Source: Lichina pygmaea (taxonomy: Eukaryota; Ascomycota; Lichinomycetes; Lichinales; Lichinaceae). From it: a stretch of DNA of 64,000 nucleotides. The stretch covers positions 2,480,001 to 2,544,000 of the forward strand of contig OY730175.1 in assembly GCA_963422465.1 (NCBI GenBank). The letters run 5' to 3'. Each line of letters begins with the position of its first letter. The first letter of the stretch is position 1. Below, piece after piece: positions 1 to 9,338 of the stretch. The position numbers and the translations under genes were made by a program. Under the pieces are notes generated by a model. That model made no database searches, was not told where the DNA came from, and saw nothing but the letters and a program-made list of their open reading frames with translations.

Positions 1-464
1 TTGCTGGCACCACCATCACTGGCTCCACTGTTGCTTGCTGTTCTGTCGCTGGCTCCACAAACGTTGCCCCACCATACCCCACTACTGCCCCACCATACCC
101 TGCTATTGTCGCTTTCTTTACTTCCTTTGCCATCTTCTTTGCTATCTTTGCGTCTTCTTTTACTTTAGCTGCTACTACTTTCTCTGCATCTTTCACTGCC
201 TTTGCTTCCTCCTTTGCTTTTGCCGCTGCTGCTTTTTCAGCCTTCTTTACATCACACACTCAAGCATGTTCCACGCGCTTTTCCTCCTCAATTCGTTGTT
301 TTTCTGCCACCGCCCGGGCTGCACCACAGCTAATAGAGCCCCTGTTCTGAACTTGTCACCGGCTTGGCTTCTGGTGCGTGCTTCAAGCAAGTTCTGCTGC
401 CTTTGTATACCTCAGTTCATCTTTGAGAATGATGTTCTCTGTCACCCAGGTAATAGTCACTTTA

Positions 465-1595
465 CCAAACTCCACTGGCACAAACACCAGAGAATTATTC
501 TTCAAAAAGCACAAAAAGCACTATCTTCTCTTTCTAGAACCTCTTACTCCACCTGCGGCTTTCCAGTTCTCACAGCACGCCTTGTGTACACTGCAATACT
601 CAGATCTGTACTGAGCTATGCAGTGGGAATTTGGTTCAACCCACTCAGAAAATCCTCTAATATTTCCTCTCTTATCATATTCCAAAACAAATGTCTGAGA
701 CTTATTGGGGGTGCTTTCAAAGCCACTCCTTCTTTTCTATTAGAGAGTGAGCTTTTTCTTTTACCTCTAGATCTCTATTTTAAATTTCGCACAGCTTGTT
801 TTCTATCTTCTATCCAAACCTCCTCTCTGAAAGACTTTCTTGACAGTACCTTTTCTACTATTTCTTCCTATGCTTCTTCACTGAGGAAACCTTTAAAGAA
901 ATCCTCAACTATCTCTCCTAATTGGAAGTTCACTTGGTTAAGTCAAATAACTACTAACCAGGCTAGTTCAAAGAAAGAACTACAAATACTCTTTACTAAA
1001 GAGTGGGAAAACCAATGGGAGGAGAAGAAAAGAAAAGGCTATGCTGGATGGCAGGTGTTTTGCCAAAAACCTCACTACAACAACCTAAAGCTCTACAAAG
1101 AGCTACAGAAAGCTGAGGCAAGTCTACTACTGCAAACCAGAACTGGGAGAATTGGTCTAGCAAGTTTTCTTTTCAGAGCTGGAGTCCCTGACTTTCCTAC
1201 CCCCCTATGCATGTGTGGTCAAGCAGAAGAGACAGTAAAGCATATCACCTCTTCATGCTCTCTCTACTCAAGTCAAAGACAACATGCTCTCTTTAACCCC
1301 CAAGATTTCACTACTATTATTTCAAACCCAGAGCTTCTACAGAAGTTTCTGTACTGGTTTATGTCTTTGAAAAGACTAAACCAATTTAATCTGGCTTTCA
1401 AACTTCACTATTCACACTCCAACATCTAGAAGCTTTTCCTACCAGACACTACAAGATTTCCTTTTGCTACACTTTCTAGTCACCTCCCTGTCTTCAGTTT
1501 TTATTCCTTTAAAGGTTTTCTGAAGAAGTTCACTATTAGCTGGAAGATCTGCATGGCTGTAAAGCTACAAACAGTGTAAGAATCAAATCAAAAAA
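465..1595 (+). mobile_element. 5'-truncated Tad/I-like LINE, 3' end with A-rich tail
   Basis: An open frame from the junction to 1429 encodes the part downstream of the reverse transcriptase palm in fungal Tad-like LINEs. It includes the thumb region (AILRSVLSYAVGIWFNP, IIFQNKCLRLIGGAFKATP) and a C-terminal CxCx8HxxxxC zinc knuckle (CMCGQAEETVKHITSSC) after the usual RTGRIGLASFLFRAGVPDFP stretch. About 165 bases of 3' untranslated sequence follow and end in an A-rich tail. A 14-bp direct repeat flanks both ends (451-464 and 1596-1609). Truncation at the 5' side, a 3' A-rich tail and a target duplication fit target-primed reverse transcription. There are no stops in the coding part, so the insertion is fairly recent. 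It cannot encode a working polymerase. Confidence 0.88.
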
Positions 1596-1609
1596 TAATA
1601 GTCACTTTA
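1596..1609. repeat. 14-bp target-site duplication of the LINE (partner at 451-464)
   Basis: TAATAGTCACTTTA occurs exactly at 451-464 and again at 1596-1609, directly after the A-rich 3' tail of the LINE. It marks the pre-insertion sequence of the pogo-like element. Confidence 0.88.
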
Positions 1610-1671
1610 GCAATTTTGCGTAAGTCCTTGGGGTACACTGGTGTTTCTGGGTCCATGTAATTGCTAAGCCA

Positions 1672-3006
1672 CTATTTGAATGTTCGAATCATGAGAGGTG
1701 TTGTGAACATTGGCTCGATAGCCTGTGGCTGTACAGGAGGGGTGGCCGGCCATCGAAGTTCTATATCTTTTTGTCTTTTCTTCTCTTTTTCTTGTAGTCT
1801 GTCAACCACCTTCTTAGATCTGTATGGGATAAGACCAGTCTCCCTGAACGCAGAAAGAATAGTTGATGGCTTTAATGCTTTCTGGCAAATTAATCCTAGA
1901 GCTTCGAGGAATTCCAGCTTGTTGAAGTCCACACACCCTGTACAAGCAGCAGTGTCAACAGCCTCAGTATGCCAATGCTCATAGGGCTGGAAAACAGTAA
2001 TGTCCAGAGGCTGGAGAAGATGGGTGGCATAAGGTGGGAGACAGAACAGTACAATCTTGTTCTTCTCACAGTGGTCTAGGAACTCATACATACAGTGGGA
2101 CCTGTAGCCATCAAGCAACAGAAGCTGATGAGCGCCAGTCTGGGACTTGGCACTGTGTTCCTTAGAGGCTTGATCCACTCATAGCTGAGCTGATCATTTG
2201 AGAAGCCACTTTCTGACACAGAGACAAGGGTGTTATCTTCAAGGCTTGTACAAGTGTACCACCACTCCTGATGGATTTTTCCTGATAAGATGACCTAGAC
2301 ATAGACAATTTCATTACTATCTGTTGAGTATTTTTGGATTGCTTGTCATCTACTCACCTGTGGGGGGATTGCTTTTCCTCCACCACTGATAGTCTCAACA
2401 ACCATAACTAGCTCACAATTACTGGTACTTCCAATATAGGACTGGTGACAAATGTCCTTGGTGATGATCTTCTGGTTCCTTCCCAGACCTATCTGGAATC
2501 CAGACTTATCCATGTTCCAGCAATCACCAGACTGGATCCCCTTTTCCAGGTACATGGCATGGAAATCCTTAAACCATGCTTCTATTGACTCAGTATTGTT
2601 TGCAACTTTTTGTCTTGGGTCTGTTGCTTTCTGTTTGCGTACAGAGTACTCAGGATGGCGATCCAGGAAACTCTGAGACCATCGAGAGCTGACAGTAGGT
2701 GGGAGACTATTGCCGTCGTGGTTCCGGGCTAGCACAGTTACGTAGCATTGGTGGTCTAACACTTAATCCTAGCTGATCAAGTCTGTCAATATAACAACAG
2801 ACAGCAACTTCCTCAGCTGGAGAGAGCTTCCTGCTGGCTGGAACCTAGGCATTTCGAGACGGAGTTCCCTTTAGGTGATTTTCGAGACGTCGCGCAGGAA
2901 TGTTGAATCTAGCAGCTAATTCTGGAATTGAAAATTCCGTGTCAGGAAGAATTGATCCAAGAGCTTCCTGGATCTGATCCTCAACTTCAGCGTACGATTT
3001 GGGCAT
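1672..3006 (-). pseudogene. broken pogo-type transposase of copy 1 (N-terminal and catalytic parts)
   Basis: Translation from an ATG at 3006 gives MPKSYAEVEDQIQEALGSIL, parallel to the start of copy 2, then a stop after TPSRNA. An open piece at 2762-2346 gives the HPEYSVRKQKATD and NMDKSGFQIG blocks. Another at 2178-1672 gives the LLLDGYRSH and HLLQPLD blocks. The frame changes between the last two pieces, so both nonsense and indel decay are present. The family normally carries a Psq helix-turn-helix, a CENP-B helix-turn-helix and a DDE_1 nuclease. The three acidic catalytic residues can still be recognised, but no complete frame remains. Confidence 0.82.
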
Positions 3007-3161
3007 GTTGTTGAGAAGTTATAGTGATTTGAAGGTGGCCGATGCCAATTTACTTCAACTTTGTGTGGGGACCGTTGCACTGTCCACACCGTTGCACCGT
3101 AAGGGTGTCCCGACCGAGCTAGCGAGGGGAGGGGAGGTACGAAGTACCTCCAAGGCACGGG

Positions 3162-3471
3162 TAGGGTCCGTCTTCTTCTCCCCGGTCAGAGCAGGCCATT
3201 GCCTTGTAGCTCCAGCACCGAGCGAGAAACAGCGTTGTATGCAGTATACAGAGTACGTACAGTACGTACGGGAAGGTTCTTTGGTTGCTGATGCTGATAC
3301 TGAAAATGATGATGATGATGATGATGATGATGATATGTATTCTTTGCTTGCCGGTGATCTAATGGAACAGAGACTACAGACCAGCTAATGCGGATGGTAC
3401 GTACATGCGTACAAAGTACCGTACCGCCGTGTTTCTCTGTGAGTGTGACGAGAGAGAGAGAGAGGGGACTA
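3162..3471. other. spacer between the two pogo-like elements
   Basis: No gene is visible. The stretch holds a (GAT)9 run at about 3308-3334, several GTAC/TACGTAC palindromes (3253-3272, 3397-3422) and a (GA)n run at 3448-3464 next to the left end of copy 2. Confidence 0.6.
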
Positions 3472-3607
3472 CCCGTGCCGAGGAGGTACCTACGTACCAC
3501 CCACTCTCTTCGCAAGCTTCGGTCGGGACACCTTTACTTCGTAAAGGTGTCTATCACCAGGACACGACGTATCACCGGGACACGACGTTTTTGTCATGAT
3601 CAAGTCT
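3472..3607 (+). repeat. left terminal inverted repeat of pogo-like copy 2
   Basis: It begins CCCGTGCCGAGGAGGTACC. At 3527-3551 it contains a perfect hairpin with an 11-bp stem (GACACCTTTAC / GTAAAGGTGTC, loop TTC). Inside that lie two adjacent direct repeats of TATCACCRGGACRCGACG. The repeats are candidate transposase-binding sites. Confidence 0.85.
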
Positions 3608-3852
3608 GCAGTCCTATAACTCTGCAACACCACGACTAAATCAAAAGGTAAGTGGCTTATCTGAATCCCCTACTTCTCTAGTATAATCTTTGAGATTGTA
3701 GAAGTCTACTGATTTTTATAGCGTTGCTGAGAAACTACCACAGCTACTAGACCAAAAACAGACCCTTGACAACAAACACTTCAAACACCTATAGCTTTAT
3801 AGAACAACAACCAAATAGTAATTATTATTCGCCCATCTGATTCTAGACCACT

Positions 3853-5697
3853 TCATCTATCAGATAGGAGCTTGTCATATCGTTCAGAGCATTGTGGTGT
3901 TGGTGGATCGTGGTTGCAATTGCAACACCTGCTGTCGTGACTTTGCCTCATGTCGCTTTGGCTTCCTTTGCCACACTCTTCTGCCACCATAGCCTTTGCT
4001 GCCTGCTTGGCTACCTGCTCTGCTTTCTTTGCCTGAGCACGCTCTTCCTTTGCCACAGCTATAGCAGCTTGCTTTACTTCCTTGGCCTGTCACTTTTCCT
4101 CCTTTGCGACAATACTGGCAAACTCTGCTGCAGCCTTGGCTATTCTTTTTGCTTTCTTCTCCTGAGCACACTTCAGTCACCTCTCTTCGTCCTTTTGTTG
4201 TTTCTCTGTGATAGCCTGAGCTTCACTGGCGTACATGACCCCTCCATTCTGAACCTGCCAACGATTTGCTTGCTGGTGGGTAGTTCAAGCTCTTTTTGCT
4301 GCATGTACATGTGCAAGTTCATCCTTGGTGATTGCTAACTCTGCTGCCATCGTCAGGCTTCCCTTGATGAACTTCCAGAACTGTGTGGACAATGGTGGTG
4401 CATCAGGACCCTCCATATCATCTGCCTGCCCCTTCAACATATTGTACGTAGAAGGTGTTGATGGATCTAGACCGGTAGTAGTGATCTGCGTAGGGGGGGT
4501 GGCTGGTTGTTGCCCCATCTCCATCTCTTTCTCTTGTAACCTGTCAACCACCACTGATGGATTGTACAGAATAAGGCCAGTCCTTTTGAATGCTGAGAGG
4601 ATTGTTGCTGACTTCAGTGCCTTATCTCAGATTGAACCAAGAGCCACAAGAAATTCCAGCTTATTAAAATCAGTACACCCTGTACAAGTAGCTGCATCAA
4701 CAGCCTCAGCATGCCAATGCTTGTAAGGCTGGAAAACAACCATGTCCAGTGGCTGTAGCAGGTGTGTTGTATGTGGAGGGAGGTGGAACAGTATGATGTT
4801 GTTGGTTTCACAGAACATGAGGAACTCGAACATGAGGTGGGACCCATAGCCATCCATGAGGAGTAATCGATGAACTCCAAGCTGTGTCTTGCAGCTGAAC
4901 TTGTGGAAGTGCTTGATCCACTCAAGACTTATCTGGTTGTTTGAGAACCCACTGTCTGACACCGCAAGAAGAGCATTACTTGCAATACCTGTATGACCAG
5001 TCCAGTGTTCCTGGTGGTTTTTGCCTTGCAAGATAACCATTGGTGGAATTGCCTTTCCACCACCACTGATAGCCTCAACAACAGTAACAAGCTCCTGGTT
5101 ACTGATACTTCCGATGTACGCCTGTCGGTGGGTAGTCTTGGTGATGATCTTTTTGTTTCTTCCCATTCCCATCTGAAAGCCTGACTTGTCTATGTTCCAG
5201 CAGTCACCCGGTTGGATACCCTTTCCAAGGTACGTTGCATGAAAGTTGCTATACCATGCTGATATTGAGGAGGCATTGTTGGCAACCTTTCTCTTCAGGT
5301 CTGTTGCTTTCTGTGTCTGTACAGAGTATTCTGGATGACGTTCCAGAAACCTCTTGACCTATAGAACACCAACGGTAGGTGGGGGTTTGTCTCCAGTATG
5401 GCCCTGAGAAAGGATCACATTGGCAGCGTTGTGAAGTATTGGTGGCCTCACACACATTCCTATCTTGTCAAGTTGATCAATGTACCAACAGACAGCACGC
5501 TCCTCAGTGACAGAAAGCTTCCTGTTGATAGGAATAATGCTGTGGCGAGAGGGGGTGCCATTGAGGTGGTTTCGGAGTTGATGTACGGAGATGTTGAATT
5601 CTTTAGCCAGTTTTGGGACTGTGAACTTCTGACGTGCTGGGATACTATCTATAGCATCCTGGATTCGAGTCTCAGTCTCAGTGGACAATTTAGCCAT
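3853..5697 (-). pseudogene. pogo-type transposase of copy 2, one frame with five stops
   Basis: From ATG 5697 (MAKLSTETETRIQDAIDSIP) the frame stays colinear for about 615 codons. It has an N-terminal Psq-like helix-turn-helix, HPEYSVQTQKATD, the first catalytic Asp in NIDKSGFQMG, the second in LLMDGYGSH, the third in HLLQPLDMVVF, and then a Lys/Ala/Glu coiled coil (EERAQAKKAEQVAKQAAKA). It is interrupted by one TAG where copy 1 has TGG and by four TGA codons, each explainable as CGA to TGA. No frameshift is needed to follow the protein, unlike copy 1. It is inactive as it stands. Confidence 0.85.
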
Positions 5698-5730
5698 GAT
5701 TTGGAGAAGTTATGGTGGTTTGAAGATTGT

Positions 5731-5866
5731 AGACTTGATCGTGACAAAAACGTCGCGTCCCGGTGATACGTCGCGTCCCGGTGATAGACACCTTTACGAA
5801 GTAAAGGTGTCCCGACCGAAGCTTGCGAAGAGAGTGGGTGGTACGTAGGTACCTCCTCGGCACGGG
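5731..5866 (-). repeat. right terminal inverted repeat of pogo-like copy 2
   Basis: This is the inverted partner of 3472-3607, the same length and identical except for three CpG-type transitions. It keeps the 11-bp-stem hairpin (5787-5811) and both 18-bp direct repeats. A TA follows at 5867-5868. Confidence 0.85.
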
Positions 5867-5976
5867 TACAAAGTATTGGTGTCTTCTTGCTCTTGTCGAG
5901 TTTATTGATTGGCCTTTCGGGCTCAGACTCGTTTTCGATCGATTCTGGAGGCACAGCAGAAGAAGGAGACTGATGT

Positions 5977-6067
<91 letters not shown>

Positions 6068-6918
6068 GAACTAGCTAGGGTTTCGGCGACTGTCCCAAAT
6101 ACATGGGGCAAGAGCAAACATGACAGTGCTTGGGCCTTCGGGTTCCACACCCACAACGTCCAACATCCAACACTTTTGTGGTAAGTAGTATGAGTAAGTT
6201 CGGGGGAGGCTGACATGCGATCGTCTTTCTGGCTCGTTGTCTTCGGACTGTCCCACTGACGGATACGGATGACTACCCTGCCATCTTTTATGTACATACG
6301 TACATACCGGCATGATGAAAGCTGTGCCAACGGTGGCCTCTCGGGACGGTGGTTTGTGTACATGACAGTCGTGGCAGTACAGGAGCACACATAGCCGATG
6401 CCGTTCGCCGAGGAGTCGCCATTTTGTTGCTAAAAGTAGGTAGACGCTGTTTGAAGTCGATGGATGTCGCGATGGGAAATGGGAGTTCGACCGAGTGCTG
6501 CTGTTGAGAGACAGATTTGCGGGGTTCCCCAAGGCTACGGGGATGCTGGAGCTGTGCTAGTCACACTACTCGTAGGGTATCTTACTGGTCAGCACCTCTT
6601 CGAATCGGCCCATCTCGTGTTCGCCGGATGGGCCTCTGGTTCGTTTGTACGGTCCTGCATGAAGTGCGGTGCCAATGCACGCTCTTCCCACGTTGAAGCG
6701 CGTTCGTCAAAGATGGACTTTTGTATTACCAATGTCAGAAGATGGCCTTGGTCGCACATCGCAGCCCCATCGTGAGGAGCGAGCCAATTGATTAGGTATT
6801 ACATCAAAGCCGTCGTGGACGATATGGTTCATCGGACGGAGGAAAGCGAAAAGGAAACATCGAGGACAAGGGCCAGAAAACAGGTCGTCCTTCCATGGAG
6901 ACTGGCCTGACCAATCTC
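5867..6918. other. gene-free stretch with a TTG microsatellite
   Basis: I see no conserved protein on either strand. Open frames here (polyglutamine on the minus strand, polycysteine or polyvaline on plus) are made by the TTG repeat. A TACGTACATAC cluster lies at about 6291-6309. Confidence 0.55.
5977..6063 (+). repeat. (TTG)29 microsatellite
   Basis: An uninterrupted run of TTG begins about 110 bp beyond the right end of pogo-like copy 2. It produces the polyQ and polyC open frames around it. Confidence 0.95.
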
Positions 6919-7789
6919 TTAGACTCGCTCCGAACCCTTCTCCTGGCCCGGCACCTGCGCGTCTGGGGTCGGCAGAGAGTAGGATGGAGGCTGGTCGGTA
7001 GGATCAGCACCAACGTCGTGACCTCTCAAGCTGTCAAGCTTGATGGGCTGCCCGTTGCACTCGTGGCTGTCGACGACGGCGTTCGCGGCCGGGGACGCAT
7101 TGGCACCTGAGATCGAGCCCTGCAATTGGGACTTCCGCTTCCTTCGGACGCGCTTGCGCCGCTGGTCTTCCTCTCGGCAGGCGTACGCAAAGAGAGCGAG
7201 ATGCAATCCGCTGCAGATGAGCGTTAGTGCACTGCGAGACGTGTTCGAAGAAGACAGTATCCCTGCTGGTACGACCCACGAGAGAAGATAAGTCAAGACA
7301 AATCCCGTGGCCTCCAGGCGGATGTACGGTGCTTCTGCTGGCTCATAAACTACAAACACCCTGCCTGCTACATGGGCGAAGGCTGCCAGGATAACCAGCG
7401 CCAGCCAACTGACGAGCTCCACAGCGACATTCCATCCGGGATGCATAGGCCGAGCTTTCGAAAGGCTGTAGATGATGTTGGCTGCATTCCACAGCAAGCA
7501 CCAGCATACCTGTACCTTGATCTTAGCACGGACAGTGACTCTCGCGCCGAGCGGGGGAATTTACGGCTGCGAGGGGCATAAAGTCTATCGAGTCACCCCG
7601 ATCAACATGGTAATAGGCCGGTTTTTTGGTGTAGAGATGCAGAGACAGGCTGAAGGCGATGATCGTGGCCAGACATAACGCCGTCGAGAGGGAGCGTAGA
7701 GCCAACCGGCCACGCCAATAGCGATCTTTCGCAGACAGGCGGTCACGCACGGCTTCCATCTTCGACATCTCGGCGGAGGAGGAGAGCAT
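6919..7789 (-). CDS. five-segment fungal membrane protein of unknown function
   Basis: Two exons (7789-7565 and 7509-6919) joined over a 55-bp GT..AG intron give 271 residues. Hydrophobic segments lie at about 36-53, 75-92, 102-125, 141-160 and 167-186, followed by a basic patch (RRKRVRRKRKS) and a hydrophilic Pro/Ser-rich tail likely in the cytosol. The ATG at 7789 (MLSSSAEMSKM) is the first true ATG; the frame upstream opens only with TTG. The layout resembles small integral membrane proteins of Pezizomycotina that have no assigned role. I do not recognise a catalytic motif. The splice phase and hydrophobicity support a real gene; the function is unknown. Confidence 0.72.
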
Positions 7790-8599
7790 GATGCGATGAT
7801 ATCGAGGCAAAAGAGCAGAAGCTAACGTTGGTGATATCCGTCGCTGGATGAAGGGTCCCCAGAAGCCGTCCGACTGATGGAAGATGCATCAATTATAGCA
7901 GAAGAGTAAAGATATGGTCGTCGTGACGTTGGTCTGCCTCAGGGGCCCCTGGCCGGTGATGCTCTCGCCAACGGAGGCAGTGCAGAAGATCGACGCGGAG
8001 CATGGCACGGCCGGGCAGGAATGCTGACACCCAAATTCATGGTCGGTCTACAGTCGAGGACCGTACCGGTATATGTAAGCGCTAGGTGCGCACTGCGTAC
8101 GCACAGCTAGAGTATATAACACCGGAGTTGTGACTCGCACTCAACTGGAACGATTGCATGGATCAGACCATGATGGAACCAACAGCACTGCACTCCTGGG
8201 CAGGACTTGAGATGGGTTCCAGCTCATCTCTTGCATGCCTGGTTGCAGCATCTTGCTGGACTGTATCTCCCGTACTTCAAGTACATCCTATCGGCCAGAC
8301 GAGGAAGATAAAGGCCCACAAGAGAGGAGGGCTTGTGGGTCGCACGGCTGGGTAGCGTAAGCCAGATAGTACCACTATCTTTGATCTGTGAGACAAGAGG
8401 CAGTGCAGCATTTTCGCCGCGACGCGTGGCCCTCGAGGCGAGCGACGATCATGTGCCATCGTCAACTCCCGCTAAGCTCACCGGGCCGACGCAATCCAGT
8501 TGGACTCAGGCGGTCGACTCGTAGCCCTAGAGACGGACGACGACCAGATCCGTAGCCAGATAGCGGTATCGGCCGGCAGAGACAGCTGGTCCTGGCACG
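7790..8599. other. gene-free stretch upstream of the NIF3-like gene
   Basis: No conserved frame is seen. Short GTAC-type palindromes occur around 8040-8115. The stretch must hold the 5' regions of the membrane protein (minus) and the NIF3-like gene (plus). Confidence 0.5.
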
Positions 8600-9013
8600 A
8601 TGGCCAACGAGCGGTTCAAGCTCGTCTTCACCGCCCCGCATACCCATCTCGAGCTGGTGAAGGCGGCGATCTTTGCCGTCGGAGCGGGGACCTCGCCTGG
8701 AAGCAAGTACTCCCATTCTTGCTTCCAGTCTCCGGTGACCGGCCAGTTCCGCCCGGTTGCCGCGCTTGGGGCGAAGCCCTTTCTGGGCGAGCCAGATAAG
8801 CTGGTGCGCGTCGAAGAGACGAGGGTCGAGGTCCTGTGCGTCGGCCGGACGACCACAACGAAGGCAGTCGAGGCATTGAAGGAGTAAGACCGAGACTCTT
8901 CACTCGGAGTTGGATTGCGCCGATTGGACGGTGGAGAGCCTGACAATGCAAGTCATAGGACACATCCGTACGAGGAGCCCGCTTACGAAGTCTTGAAGGT
9001 GGAAGACTTTTGA
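8600..9013 (+). CDS. single-domain NIF3/YqfO C-terminal-like protein
   Basis: Exons 8600-8883 and 8959-9013 with a 75-bp intron (GTAAGA..CATAG) give 112 residues. The start MANERFKLVFTAPHTHLELVK and the GAGTSPGSKYSHCCF-like middle, followed by TGQFRP, match the small alpha/beta domain found inserted in bacterial NIF3/YqfO proteins and existing alone in fungi. The second exon supplies the hallmark THPYEEPAYEVLKVEDF, which is lost if the intron is missed. The fold is PII/CutA-like. The biochemical role of the standalone fungal form is not established. It lies 325 bp upstream of the helicase gene on the same strand. Confidence 0.85.
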
Positions 9014-9338
9014 CCGTCCACGATGTCTAAGGCAGCTCGAAGTCGGACCATCCAAACGCCAGCCGGTCGATGCAGGACGACGATCAACATCTGATCTTGT
9101 ATCAAGCTGCTACGGTTGTCTGTTGGATTTTTGCGAATCGGAAATTTGTGGGGTTAGGGTTCGGATTTAGGGCTTCGGGAGACCGATGACTAAGTCGACC
9201 TCCAAACATCACTCCAGCAATCTCACGGGCAGTTCTGGTGGAGTGGCGGTGATTGTGTAGGCTAGACCGACAAATGAAAACAACTGCAGTTGGGCAAATT
9301 GCAGAAGCCATCTTTGATGCTCTGTCCTCCGGATCCAG

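Larger units (their letters stand above)
1..3161 (-). mobile_element. pogo/Fot1-like DNA transposon, copy 1 (runs off the window, split by a LINE)
   Basis: The minus strand encodes pieces of a CENP-B/pogo-type transposase with the same order and wording as copy 2 (3472-5866): a Psq-like N-terminus from 3006, a D-containing block (NMDKSGFQIG) and a second DDE block (LLLDGYRSH, then HLLQPLDITVFQPY). An Ala/Lys-rich C-terminal coiled-coil region reads through the first 300 bases. The right end (about 3090-3161) matches the terminal repeat of copy 2 in degraded form, finishing GGCACGGG before a TA. The left end lies outside the window. Bases 465-1595 are an inserted LINE. The reading frame is broken by several stops and at least one frame change, so this copy looks older than copy 2. 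Confidence 0.85.
3472..5866 (-). mobile_element. pogo/Fot1-like DNA transposon, copy 2, with 136-bp terminal inverted repeats
   Basis: The element is 2395 bp and flanked by TA (3470-3471 and 5867-5868), the target usual for the Tc1/mariner/pogo superfamily. Its two ends are inverted copies over 136 bp with only three mismatches, all of CG to CA/TG type. The minus strand carries one colinear transposase frame (5697-3853) interrupted by five stops. Near-identical ends with a decayed frame mean either recent insertion followed by rapid C-to-T decay, or movement by a transposase made elsewhere. Long structured TIRs are unusual, since Fot1-type elements usually have TIRs of some tens of bases. Confidence 0.88.

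Noticed and set aside
5909-6390. PolyQ or polyC proteins
   Set aside because: Produced by the (TTG)29 microsatellite; no conserved residues outside it.
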